From contig CATWQC010000011.1 of the NCBI GenBank assembly GCA_958352845.1, positions 1-63,875 of the forward strand: DNA of 63,875 nucleotides, given 5' to 3'. This document shows positions 47,164-54,059 of the stretch, one piece after another. The DNA comes from an uncultured Collinsella sp. (GTDB lineage: Bacteria > Actinomycetota > Coriobacteriia > Coriobacteriales > Coriobacteriaceae). The position numbers were made by a program, and so were the translations under genes. The notes beneath the pieces were generated by a model. The model saw only the letters and a list, made by a program, of their open reading frames with translations. It did not search any database and was not told the DNA's origin. Position 1 is the stretch's first letter, and every line of letters begins with the position of its first letter.

Positions 47164-47283
47164 TGCGCAAAGCCTTACCATATCGTGCGGACGGCTCAAT
47201 AGAAAACACACGAACAAACGTTCTGTATACAGCCAACTACCTGCTATGCTTTTGTTAAATAGAAGCGAGAGGAAGGGGATGCG

Positions 47284-47661
47284 ATGGAGCTGTTTGATGA
47301 GCGGGTAGTTTTGTTTGAGAGCGATGAAGGTGGGGAGCACCTACTAGTTACGTGTGAGCCATCCGGTATGGGTGGTTTGGTGGTGCGGCAGACGAGCGAG
47401 GGTCCGTTGACCCAATGGTGCTTTGAGGAGTCGCCGCATGTAGTCGAGACCTTTGTGACACACGAGGGGCTTGTGGCACTTGAGCGGTTCTATGGAGTTG
47501 AGACTTCTAACCAGGTGGCGCGCATGTTGAGTATCTCGTTTGCCGATTATGACTGTGCCCAGCGGGTGCGCTCGCTGTTGAGGGAGCTCGGTGCCGGGTT
47601 CGATGTGGTTGAAAAGCCGATTGATCGCATGGGGGACGTTGGCGCATGCGGAGCTGCGTGA
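47284..47661 (+). CDS. Hypothetical protein, 125 aa
   Basis: I do not recognise this protein. It is small and acidic with a beta-rich N-terminal half (ERVVLFESDEGGEHLLVTCE) and a helical C-terminal half (QRVRSLLRELGAGF). There is no signal peptide or membrane segment. GAGAGGAAGGGG lies just upstream of the ATG, a very strong ribosome site. It is followed by the tRNA-Arg array. Confidence 0.6.
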   Translation: MELFDERVVLFESDEGGEHLLVTCEPSGMGGLVVRQTSEGPLTQWCFEESPHVVETFVTHEGLVALERFYGVETSNQVARMLSISFADYDCAQRVRSLLRELGAGFDVVEKPIDRMGDVGACGAA

Positions 47662-47693
47662 GGAACATATTCTCAAAAAGTTTGAGATTGTGC

Positions 47694-47722
47694 TTGACTC
47701 TAACTAACTAAAGTGGTTTTAT
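47694..47722 (+). promoter_or_regulatory. Promoter of the first tRNA-Arg
   Basis: TTGACT (47694-47699) is followed 17 bases later by TTTTAT; TTATAT is the alternative -10. Confidence 0.55.
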
Positions 47723-47734
47723 ATGTCTTGCGCT

Positions 47735-47811
47735 GCGGCGTTACCTCAGCTGGATAGAGGGTCTGACTACGAATCAGAACGTCATAGGTTCGAATCCTAT
47801 ACGCCGCACCA
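47735..47811 (+). tRNA. tRNA-Arg(ACG), copy 1
   Basis: Acceptor arms GCGGCGT and ACGCCGC pair fully, and the anticodon loop CTACGAA gives ACG (inosine-read CGN codons). CCA is encoded. The gene is identical to copies 2 and 3. Confidence 0.95.
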
Positions 47812-47822
47812 ATCGAACTTGA

Positions 47823-47850
47823 AGCCTCCGGCAACGGGGGCTTTTCTTTT
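47823..47850 (+). terminator. Terminator of tRNA-Arg copy 1
   Basis: AGCCTCC pairs with GGGGGCT (one U-G) over GGCAAC, then TTTCTTTT. Confidence 0.85.
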
Positions 47851-48013
47851 ATGGCAACACCGCATGGATTCGAACCTCGGTCGAGGCGCGAGCGTAAAGA
47901 AAACGCGAAGCGTTTTTAGCGAGCGGGCGAGCACGCCGGCAGGCGGGCGAAGCCGGCGCGGATCCGCGAAGCGGATGCGCGGAATCCTATACGCCGCACC
48001 AATTGAAATCGAA

Positions 48014-48041
48014 AGCCTCCGGCAACGGGGGCTTTTCTTTT
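48014..48041 (+). terminator. Duplicate terminator of the first tRNA-Arg element
   Basis: Same stem and tail as the proximal terminator, behind the duplicated tRNA 3' end. Confidence 0.8.
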
Positions 48042-48124
48042 ATGGCAACACCGCATGGATTCGAACCTCGGTCGAGGCGCGAGCATCTTAATCATTACTT
48101 CGTAAAATTTTTCCAAATTGTCGC

Positions 48125-48153
48125 TTGACCCATCGAGGGGTCACGTGCATAAT
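48125..48153 (+). promoter_or_regulatory. Promoter of the second tRNA-Arg
   Basis: TTGACC (48125-48130) and CATAAT (48148-48153) stand 17 bases apart, with an A/T-rich upstream stretch. Confidence 0.65.
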
Positions 48154-48165
48154 AATCCGTGCGTT

Positions 48166-48242
48166 GCGGCGTTACCTCAGCTGGATAGAGGGTCTGACTA
48201 CGAATCAGAACGTCATAGGTTCGAATCCTATACGCCGCACCA
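48166..48242 (+). tRNA. tRNA-Arg(ACG), copy 2
   Basis: The sequence is identical to copy 1 over the full cloverleaf and CCA. It has its own promoter. Confidence 0.95.
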
Positions 48243-48253
48243 ATTGAGTTTTT

Positions 48254-48281
48254 AGCCTCCGGAAACGGGGGCTTTTCCTTT
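48254..48281 (+). terminator. Terminator of tRNA-Arg copy 2
   Basis: AGCCTCC pairs with GGGGGCT over GGAAAC, then TTTCCTTT. Confidence 0.8.
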
Positions 48282-48443
48282 ACGGGGGCATTGCGGAGAT
48301 TCGAACCTCGTTCGAGGCGCGAGCGTCAAGAAAACGCGGAGCGTTTTTAGCGAGCGGGCGAGTCCGCCGGCAGGCGGGCGAAGCCGGTGCGGATTCGCGC
48401 AGCGGATGCGCGGAATCCTATACGCCGCACCAATTGATTTTAA

Positions 48444-48468
48444 AGCTCCCGGCAACGGGAGCTTTTCT
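48444..48468 (+). terminator. Duplicate terminator of the second tRNA-Arg element
   Basis: AGCTCCC pairs perfectly with GGGAGCT over GGCAAC, then TTTCTT. Confidence 0.8.
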
Positions 48469-48548
48469 TATATCGCGATGCGTCGAAGATCGCATCAAGT
48501 GGTCTAAATGAGTAAAAATCAAATTTGATAACTTTTTTCGAAAAATGC

Positions 48549-48577
48549 TTGACCTTTATTCAGTCGATGTGCATAAT
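48549..48577 (+). promoter_or_regulatory. Promoter of the third tRNA-Arg
   Basis: TTGACC (48549-48554) and CATAAT (48572-48577) stand 17 bases apart, as for copy 2. Confidence 0.65.
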
Positions 48578-48589
48578 AATCAACAAGTC

Positions 48590-48666
48590 GCGGCGTTACC
48601 TCAGCTGGATAGAGGGTCTGACTACGAATCAGAACGTCATAGGTTCGAATCCTATACGCCGCACCA
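48590..48666 (+). tRNA. tRNA-Arg(ACG), copy 3
   Basis: The sequence is identical to copies 1 and 2. After its terminator only an inverted T-arm remnant (GGATTCGAACCT at 48721-48732, then GAGGCGCAGGCG) remains; the hairpin block and second 3' end are absent. Confidence 0.95.
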
Positions 48667-48677
48667 TTTGAGATTAA

Positions 48678-48705
48678 AGCTCCCGGCAACGGGGGCTTTT
48701 CTTTT
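48678..48705 (+). terminator. Terminator of tRNA-Arg copy 3
   Basis: AGCTCCC pairs with GGGGGCT (one U-G) over GGCAAC, then TTTCTTTT. Confidence 0.82.
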
Positions 48706-48851
48706 ATGCCGCCGCTGCATGGATTCGAACCTCGGTTGAGGCGCAGGCGTAAAGCGGACTATTTCCTGTCGACTCGTGTAAGATTTCGAGTAGGTGTCGC
48801 GGCCCATCCGTGACCACTCCTTCTTCAAGCGACCGATCAGGGTGATACTTC

Positions 48852-49307
48852 GTGGCAGAGCGTCCGACATACAAGCTCAGGTTTCTCGATCCCAAGAAGC
48901 GCTTTCCGGCGATGCCCGAGCAGCCTGCGGGACGCTCATATGGCGTGGTCTGGAAACTCTTTGGCGAGGATCAGCATGAATCTTGTTATGTCGTCGAATT
49001 CGTTGGCAAAAGTCATGTGTCGCTTTTGGGCTACGTAAGCGTTTCGGGTGAGGTGTACAAGGTGGACCGCCCCGTTAGCGAGGCTCCGCTGCCCAACGAT
49101 CCCGACATGGAACTGGTCCTTGACGAGTCCGATTCCAGCGTCGGTGAGATTGCGGTCAGGGGCACCGATGGGACGATGCGCTCCCGGGCGCGAGTCATCG
49201 GCTCTCCCGAAGGCCCCATGCGCGAACAATCCGATCGCGAGACGGGGAATCGACGCGCAGCCTTCGCTACGGCGAGTTCATGGCCTCGATGTTCTTGCGT
49301 TACGTGA
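48852..49307 (+). CDS. N-terminal fragment of a probable frameshifted TPR gene
   Basis: The start is GTG 48852 with AGGGTGAT about 6 bases upstream. The protein starts MAERPTYKLRFLDPKKRF and looks like a normal soluble domain to about residue 126. From there the text turns into an atypical Arg/Ser/Cys-rich tail. The frame that holds the large downstream TPR protein is already open from before 49229 and continues naturally as RSRDGESTRSLRYGEFM. A single missing base near the A-rich CAATCC at 49227-49232 would join both parts. The final about 25 residues of this frame are therefore probably not real. Confidence 0.5.
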   Translation: MAERPTYKLRFLDPKKRFPAMPEQPAGRSYGVVWKLFGEDQHESCYVVEFVGKSHVSLLGYVSVSGEVYKVDRPVSEAPLPNDPDMELVLDESDSSVGEIAVRGTDGTMRSRARVIGSPEGPMREQSDRETGNRRAAFATASSWPRCSCVT

Positions 49308-51292
49308 TATTCGCCGATTCTGAAAACGCTGTCTCAGGCACGGCAGACGGTGACGGCCTCGACGAGGGCATGAAAAATGCCGTCGACAAGATCAAACTTG
49401 TAAAACTCCCCGAGCCGGTTGAGGTGCTGCTGGGTTTTGATTCCACACCGCTGCCCGATGCAATCGAAACATTGCTCTACCGCATTGACCATACAGATAA
49501 TCCAAGTGGCATTGAGCGCTATGCCGCCGCTTTGATGGGCGAAGTTGATCTGCCTCGCCTGCGCACCATCGCGGCCAAAACCGAAATGAGCCTGGCGCGC
49601 ATCGATCGCTCGAGACTCTTCTATCTCAATTTTGATCGTAGCCTGCTGGACCAGGACGAGATCGATGCCCTGCTTGCCATCGAGTGCCGCCTGAACCGCC
49701 TATCGGGCATCCTTGAGCGTATTGGGGCAGGGTTGGGCCCCGTTGCCTCGTCGCCAAGCTTTGAGGGCTGCTCGCTCTTTGATCTATGGCATATCAGCAA
49801 GACGACAGACGACGTTCCTCGCTTGCTCGAAACGCTGTCGAATGACAACCCGTGGGCCAAGCCGGGGACGGTTGCGTGCCAGCCGGGTGGCGAGTGGGAC
49901 GTTCGCACCCGTTTTGCACGTATCGTAGAGGCGCTCAACGTGGTCACGCGGCTCGACTACACCTATCGAGCGAACGTCGCCGAGGGCATCATGTTGGTGC
50001 GATTTGGCCGCACGGTTGTCGATGCTATGCCGCAGCGCGAATACGATGCTCAAGATGACGCCTGGCGTGAGGTGGATGAGCCTAAGCGCGCAGCATGGGC
50101 CACTGAGCACGATGCGCGTATTGTGCTTACACTCGCGGCGGCTTGCTTTGCCGCGGGCGCCTGCATCACGCGCTGCTATGTGCAGATTGCTGCTCCCGAC
50201 AGTGAGCAGGGCGAGCGCGTTGTTGCAACGTATTTCTTTGGGCGTGCGGCCTATCTGGCCGATTGCGTGCCTGTCGCCAAGGATCTTGAGAGCATGGACA
50301 TGGACGATATGCCGTGCAAGCGTGTACTTGAGGCGTATGAGTCAACCGCTCCGGAGACGATTGAGCCTGCGGAGGTTCATGCTCGTCCGCGTGATGACCA
50401 TCGCACGCTGCCGCCGGCGCTGCGCGATCTGCTGCTTGCCGATACGGCTGACGAGTTGGAGGTCATGGAAGAGGACGACGACCCATACGTGGCCCGTGTT
50501 GTTGAATTGCGCGAGCAGGCAAAAGTCGACCGTACAGGTGCTTTTGAAGGCTTTTCTCGTCTTGTCGAGGAGTTGGAGGCTAAGTGCGCCGTCGCCGAGC
50601 TTTTGGCGACAGGTCCGGTTCAAACGCAGTTTTGCGATAACCAGCTGGTGCGCATGGTGCTACCGGTGTTGGAAGAAGACCGCTCTGTGCGAATCCTTCG
50701 TGCGCCCGATGCGCTGTACTTTGCCCAGCACGAGATCTGCAGCTTTTACGCCGAGCAAGAGGACTTTGAACGAGCGCTGCCCGAGGTGCGCCATCTTTAC
50801 GATCTGGCGCGCTCGTCCATGCAATCGCACTTTGCGCTCATTAACGTGCTTGCGCGTCTGGAGCGCTTTGACGAGATTATCGAGGTGGCGCGCCACGGCC
50901 TACGTATTGCCAGCGATCGTTCTGCAATCGGCTACCTGTTCTATCGCTTGGCGTTTGCCTATTGGAATTGCGATCAGCTCGACCTGGCGCTGGCTTGTTA
51001 CCGTCTGGTGCCGCGCGGCGAGGAGTCGGGCAGTAGCGCGCTGGAAGAAATGCAGGGCCTTATGAACGAGATGGGCGTCAGCGAGCCTCCGACGTTCGAG
51101 GAAGCGGTCGAGACCATCCGCAAGGCTGGACTCGAGCTGCCGCCAGTGTCCGCCGTAACGAATCAGCTGGCAGATGCCGCTGTTCAACTGGTCGACAACG
51201 GCTTCTTTTTCCTGGCACGCGGTTGCATCTTCCAAATGTGGCGCACCATGGGCAACGACGAACTCGGCTCCCTCAACCGCTCGCTGGGGTAG
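49280..51292 (+). CDS. Tetratricopeptide-type helical protein, main part of a probable frameshifted gene, 670 aa
   Basis: The C-terminal third shows TPR-like helix pairs: YFAQHEICSFYAEQEDFERALPEVRHLYDLA, then LINVLARLERFDEIIEVARHGL, then AFAYWNCDQLDLALACYRLV (read in pieces). The N-terminal 450 residues are not recognised; there is no membrane segment or signal peptide. The ATG at 49280 has no good ribosome site, and the frame is open upstream, which supports fusion to the fragment beginning at 48852. The full protein would be about 810 residues. Function is unknown; TPR regions usually bind other proteins. Confidence 0.65.
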   Translation: MASMFLRYVIFADSENAVSGTADGDGLDEGMKNAVDKIKLVKLPEPVEVLLGFDSTPLPDAIETLLYRIDHTDNPSGIERYAAALMGEVDLPRLRTIAAKTEMSLARIDRSRLFYLNFDRSLLDQDEIDALLAIECRLNRLSGILERIGAGLGPVASSPSFEGCSLFDLWHISKTTDDVPRLLETLSNDNPWAKPGTVACQPGGEWDVRTRFARIVEALNVVTRLDYTYRANVAEGIMLVRFGRTVVDAMPQREYDAQDDAWREVDEPKRAAWATEHDARIVLTLAAACFAAGACITRCYVQIAAPDSEQGERVVATYFFGRAAYLADCVPVAKDLESMDMDDMPCKRVLEAYESTAPETIEPAEVHARPRDDHRTLPPALRDLLLADTADELEVMEEDDDPYVARVVELREQAKVDRTGAFEGFSRLVEELEAKCAVAELLATGPVQTQFCDNQLVRMVLPVLEEDRSVRILRAPDALYFAQHEICSFYAEQEDFERALPEVRHLYDLARSSMQSHFALINVLARLERFDEIIEVARHGLRIASDRSAIGYLFYRLAFAYWNCDQLDLALACYRLVPRGEESGSSALEEMQGLMNEMGVSEPPTFEEAVETIRKAGLELPPVSAVTNQLADAAVQLVDNGFFFLARGCIFQMWRTMGNDELGSLNRSLG

Positions 51293-51341
51293 GTGAAGCT
51301 TCCAAGGAGGAAAGGATGCTAGGCAATTAGAAAATTTCCTC

Positions 51342-51370
51342 TTGCCCATCCTTGGCTGTTTGGTTACTAT
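51342..51370 (+). promoter_or_regulatory. Promoter of tRNA-Ser
   Basis: TTGCCC (51342-51347) and TACTAT (51365-51370) are separated by 17 bases, with an A/T-rich stretch upstream. Confidence 0.65.
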
Positions 51371-51384
51371 AGAACGGCTGTTAC

Positions 51385-51475
51385 GGAGAGCTGACCGAGA
51401 GGCCGAAGGTGCTCGCCTGCTAAGCGAGTATGCCCCAAAAGGGCATCTGGGGTTCGAATCCCCAGCTCTCCGCCA
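51385..51475 (+). tRNA. tRNA-Ser(GCT)
   Basis: Acceptor arms GGAGAGC and GCTCTCC pair fully, with discriminator G. The anticodon loop CTGCTAA gives GCT, and a long variable arm (TGCCCCAAAAGGGCA) marks class II. CCA is encoded. Confidence 0.95.
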
Positions 51476-51490
51476 GTACGAATTTGAAAA

Positions 51491-51516
51491 AGGGTCCCAT
51501 TTGGGGCCCTTTTTTT
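51491..51516 (+). terminator. Terminator of tRNA-Ser (proximal copy)
   Basis: AGGGTCCC pairs with GGGGCCCT over ATTT and is followed by six more T. Confidence 0.9.
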
Positions 51517-51682
51517 ATTATCAAGAATGGCGGCTGGGGATTCGAACCCGAGAGGGCACGGGCGTTAAGCAAACGCGAAAGCGTTTGTAGCCCGTGGGCG
51601 AAAAGCCGCCAGGCTTTGAAGCCGGAGGGCATGCGTAGCATGCCCGGACATCCCCAGCTCTCCGCCAGTACGAATTTGAAGA

Positions 51683-51708
51683 AGGGTCCCATTTGGGGCC
51701 CTTTTTTT
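51683..51708 (+). terminator. Duplicate terminator of the tRNA-Ser element
   Basis: Identical stem to the proximal copy, followed by seven T, 192 bases downstream. Confidence 0.85.
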
Positions 51709-51741
51709 GTGCGGAGAAAGGCGACTGGGGATTCGAACCCT

Positions 51742-51772
51742 CAAAAAATGAGGCGCCCCGTTGGACGCCTCC
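51742..51772 (-). terminator. Intrinsic terminator of the D,D-carboxypeptidase gene
   Basis: On the minus strand GAGGCGTCC pairs with GGGGCGCCTC (one mismatch) and is followed by ATTTTTTG. Confidence 0.75.
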
Positions 51773-51799
51773 TTTCAGCGAGTGTATTGTTCTTCGATC

Positions 51800-53140
51800 T
51801 TACATCTCGGGCGCCTTGGCGACGGTCTCGCTCTCTGCCGTGAGTGGCCGGTTGTCGATGCGGCGGCCCAGGCGGTCGAGCTTCACGAGGAGCCATTCAA
51901 TGGGATTCGGCCCTGTGCCTTCCTCGTCGGCAACCAGGTCCATGACGGCGACCTTGGTGCCGTCCTGCTTGAGCGTAACGCTGCCTACCTTGTCGCCCAC
52001 ATGCACCGTGCCCGAAAGATCGTCGTAGCTAACCTTTTCGGTCACCTCGCCGGCAAGGGAAAACACGGTCGCTTGCGCCGTAGGATCGGCGAGTGTGGCG
52101 TCGATTGTCTTATCCGTCCAGTCGGTTTGGCCAATGCGCGCCATAAGCGGGTTGCCGTTGGCGGTCTTTTCCTGCGTGTTGGCGATTGCGACCGTCACCT
52201 TGTGGCCGTAGTACCAGTTGGCAAGGGTGGCGGTATCGGTAAAGCGCTGATCGGTGGTGGTGGAGTTCAAAATAACGGTGTAGATCTCGTCGCCGTCGCG
52301 GTTGTAGGCGCTCGTAAAGCAATAGCCCGCGTCGTCGGTGGTGCCGGTCTTGCCACCGATGTTGCCATCTTGGCCCAGCAAATAGTTATGCGTGTCCATG
52401 GAATGCGAATGGTCGGTGCCGTCGGCGCCCGTGACTTCGATCCAGGAATCCTCGCTCGCTACGACCTCGCGGATCGTGTCGTTTTTCATGGCCTCCTGCA
52501 TCATCAGCGCTACGTCGTGTGCGGTTGAGTGCATATCGCCAGCCCACTCATCAAAGTCCAGACCATGCGGGTTTTCAAAAAGCGTACCGGTGCAGCCGAG
52601 CTTCTTAGCGCGCTCGTTCATGGCCTTCACAAATGTGGCCTCGGCGTCTTTGGTCTTAGGGTCGATTTTCTTGCCCACATATTCGGCGAGCACGATGGCG
52701 GCGTCGTTGCCCGAGGGAATCATCAGGCCGCGCAGTGCCTGCTCCACGGTAAGCTCGTCGCCTTCGAGCAAGCCGGCGGTCGAATTACCCACGGTGGCTG
52801 CGGCGTTGCTCACCGTGACCTTCTCGTCCATCTTGCAATTCTCGACGGTTAGGATTGCGGTCATGACCTTGGTGATCGAGGCAATCTTGACCTGCTCATC
52901 GGCGTCGCGGGCATAGTAGACGGTGCCGTCTTTGCCCACGACGAGGGCATTGGTCGCATCGATATCGGGCAGGTTTTCGGCCGTGATACCGCGCACATCG
53001 GCGGTTTTGCCGCAAACATTGTCGGTCGTGAGCACTTGGGCGCCGGCGACGGTGGGCACGCCAGCGGCAAGGGCGATAGCGCAGACAAAGCCGGCGGCAA
53101 GCTGGGCTGAGCGCTTTGCAAAAGGGGTGAGGGACTTCAC
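51800..53140 (-). CDS. D-alanyl-D-alanine carboxypeptidase (PBP5-type, S11)
   Basis: This enzyme trims the terminal D-Ala from peptidoglycan stem peptides outside the cell. Catalytic motifs are intact: SITK with Ser88, SGN at 143-145, and KTG at 264-266. A signal peptide is visible at residues about 4-33 (AAGFVCAIALAAGVPTVAGA). A second, beta-rich C-terminal domain follows residue 330 as in PBP5, and no clear final anchor helix is seen. The start is taken as GTG 53140; the frame is open upstream but a TATACT box near 53180 suggests that the transcript starts there. It is divergent from a VanRS-like pair. Confidence 0.9.
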   Translation of the reverse strand: MKSLTPFAKRSAQLAAGFVCAIALAAGVPTVAGAQVLTTDNVCGKTADVRGITAENLPDIDATNALVVGKDGTVYYARDADEQVKIASITKVMTAILTVENCKMDEKVTVSNAAATVGNSTAGLLEGDELTVEQALRGLMIPSGNDAAIVLAEYVGKKIDPKTKDAEATFVKAMNERAKKLGCTGTLFENPHGLDFDEWAGDMHSTAHDVALMMQEAMKNDTIREVVASEDSWIEVTGADGTDHSHSMDTHNYLLGQDGNIGGKTGTTDDAGYCFTSAYNRDGDEIYTVILNSTTTDQRFTDTATLANWYYGHKVTVAIANTQEKTANGNPLMARIGQTDWTDKTIDATLADPTAQATVFSLAGEVTEKVSYDDLSGTVHVGDKVGSVTLKQDGTKVAVMDLVADEEGTGPNPIEWLLVKLDRLGRRIDNRPLTAESETVAKAPEM

Positions 53141-53337
53141 GGATTTCGCTTTCGACGGGATGGTCTCTTCTGGAACTAGAGTATATCGTTTGCCGGCGTC
53201 GGCGATCATCGCGTGCGTGCGTGGCCCACATCCGCACCCGAACGGGCACAAGGGTGCTTAAGGCCGACTTAATCACCCACGCTTGTTGTGTGTGGCGTGC
53301 GTCGCCTCGGGCATAATGGAGCGCGAGAGGAGCACGC

Positions 53338-54033
53338 ATGAACGAGCGCATTTTGGTAGTTGATGACGAGAAGGCCATCGCCGACTTGGTTGGCATCTAC
53401 CTTACAAAAGAGGGCTTTGATGTCCAGATTGCCTATAGCGGGGCCGATGCTGCCAAGGCGATTTTGGAGCAGGAGTTCGATCTGGCGCTGCTTGATGTCA
53501 TGCTGCCCGATATCGATGGGTTTGAGCTGCTGCGTACGATCCGTTCCAGCCATACCTATCCCGTGATCATGCTGACGGCGCGCGATGCCCAGCAAGACAA
53601 GATCGGGGGCCTTTCGCTTGGCGCGGACGATTACGTGGTTAAGCCGTTCCGTCCGCTGGAGCTCATCGCGCGCGTGCACGCTCAGCTTCGCCGCTACACC
53701 AGCTACGGTAGCCGTGCACAGGCGGCCGAGTCGCCGACCATTCAGCTCGACGGCTTGGAGATCAACCGCGATGCTCGTTCCGTGACAGTGGACGGTTCAC
53801 CGGTTCGCCTCACGCCCACCGAGTATTCAATCTTGCTGTATCTGGTCGAGCATCGCGGCAGCGTGGTGGCCGTGGAGGACCTGTTCCGCGCGGTGTGGAA
53901 CGAGGACTTTATGCCCGGCTCCAACAATACGGTGATGGTGCATATTCGCCACTTGCGCGAAAAGATCGGCGACGACGCACAAAAGCCACGCTTTATCAAA
54001 AACGTCTGGGGCGTCGGCTACATCATCGAATAA
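53338..54033 (+). CDS. VanR-like OmpR-family response regulator
   Basis: The receiver domain has the acidic pair in VVDDEKAIADLV, phospho-acceptor Asp53 (LLDVMLPD) and Lys in DDYVVKPFRPLELIARVHAQLRRY. This last stretch is almost the same as in VanR. The C-terminal winged helix begins about residue 130 (LTPTEYSILLYLVEH) and ends GDDAQKPRFIKNVWGVGYII. GAGAGGAG precedes the ATG. The neighbour on the other strand is a D,D-carboxypeptidase, a plausible target. Confidence 0.9.
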   Translation: MNERILVVDDEKAIADLVGIYLTKEGFDVQIAYSGADAAKAILEQEFDLALLDVMLPDIDGFELLRTIRSSHTYPVIMLTARDAQQDKIGGLSLGADDYVVKPFRPLELIARVHAQLRRYTSYGSRAQAAESPTIQLDGLEINRDARSVTVDGSPVRLTPTEYSILLYLVEHRGSVVAVEDLFRAVWNEDFMPGSNNTVMVHIRHLREKIGDDAQKPRFIKNVWGVGYIIE

Positions 54034-54059
54034 CGCTTTTCGCTTGTGAGGATCTTGAT

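Larger units (their letters stand above)
47792..48084 (+). repeat. tRNA-Arg-linked T-loop element, first copy
   Basis: The tRNA 3' end from the T-loop G, the terminator, an inverted T-arm (GGATTCGAACCT at 47866-47877) and GAGGCGCGAGC (47792-47893) recur at 47982-48084, offset 190, with few changes and one extra base. Between them 88 bases hold AAAACGC-GAA-GCGTTTT (47900-47916), a GCCGGC/GCCGGC stem (47935-47957) and ATCCGC-GAA-GCGGAT (47962-47976). Here the direct repeat includes the inverted T-arm. Confidence 0.85.
48223..48471 (+). repeat. tRNA-Arg-linked T-loop element, second copy
   Basis: The tRNA 3' end plus terminator (48223-48281) recurs at 48413-48471, offset 190. Between them lie GATTCGAACCT (inverted T-arm, 48299-48309) and hairpins closely similar to the first copy, with several base changes. 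The terminator stems differ: AGCCTCC/GGGGGCT in the proximal and AGCTCCC/GGGAGCT in the distal copy, so the changes keep pairing. Confidence 0.85.
51458..51708 (+). repeat. tRNA-Ser-linked T-loop element
   Basis: From the T-loop A through CCA and terminator (51458-51516), 59 bases recur at 51650-51708 with one mismatch, offset 192. Between them, TGGCGGCTGGGGATTCGAAC (51528-51547) is a reverse-complement copy of the tRNA 3' end. Next is a two-part stem CACGGGC/GCCCGTG and CAAACGC-GAAA-GCGTTTG (51557-51596), a small GGCTT/AAGCC hairpin near 51612-51623, and GGGCATGC-GTA-GCATGCCC (51627-51645). A further inverted T-arm (GGGGATTCGAACCC at 51727-51740) follows the second terminator. Confidence 0.87.

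Noticed and set aside
47735..48760. CRISPR array
   Set aside because: The repeats here are tRNA genes, terminators and hairpins with unequal spacing and related spacers; no cas gene is present.
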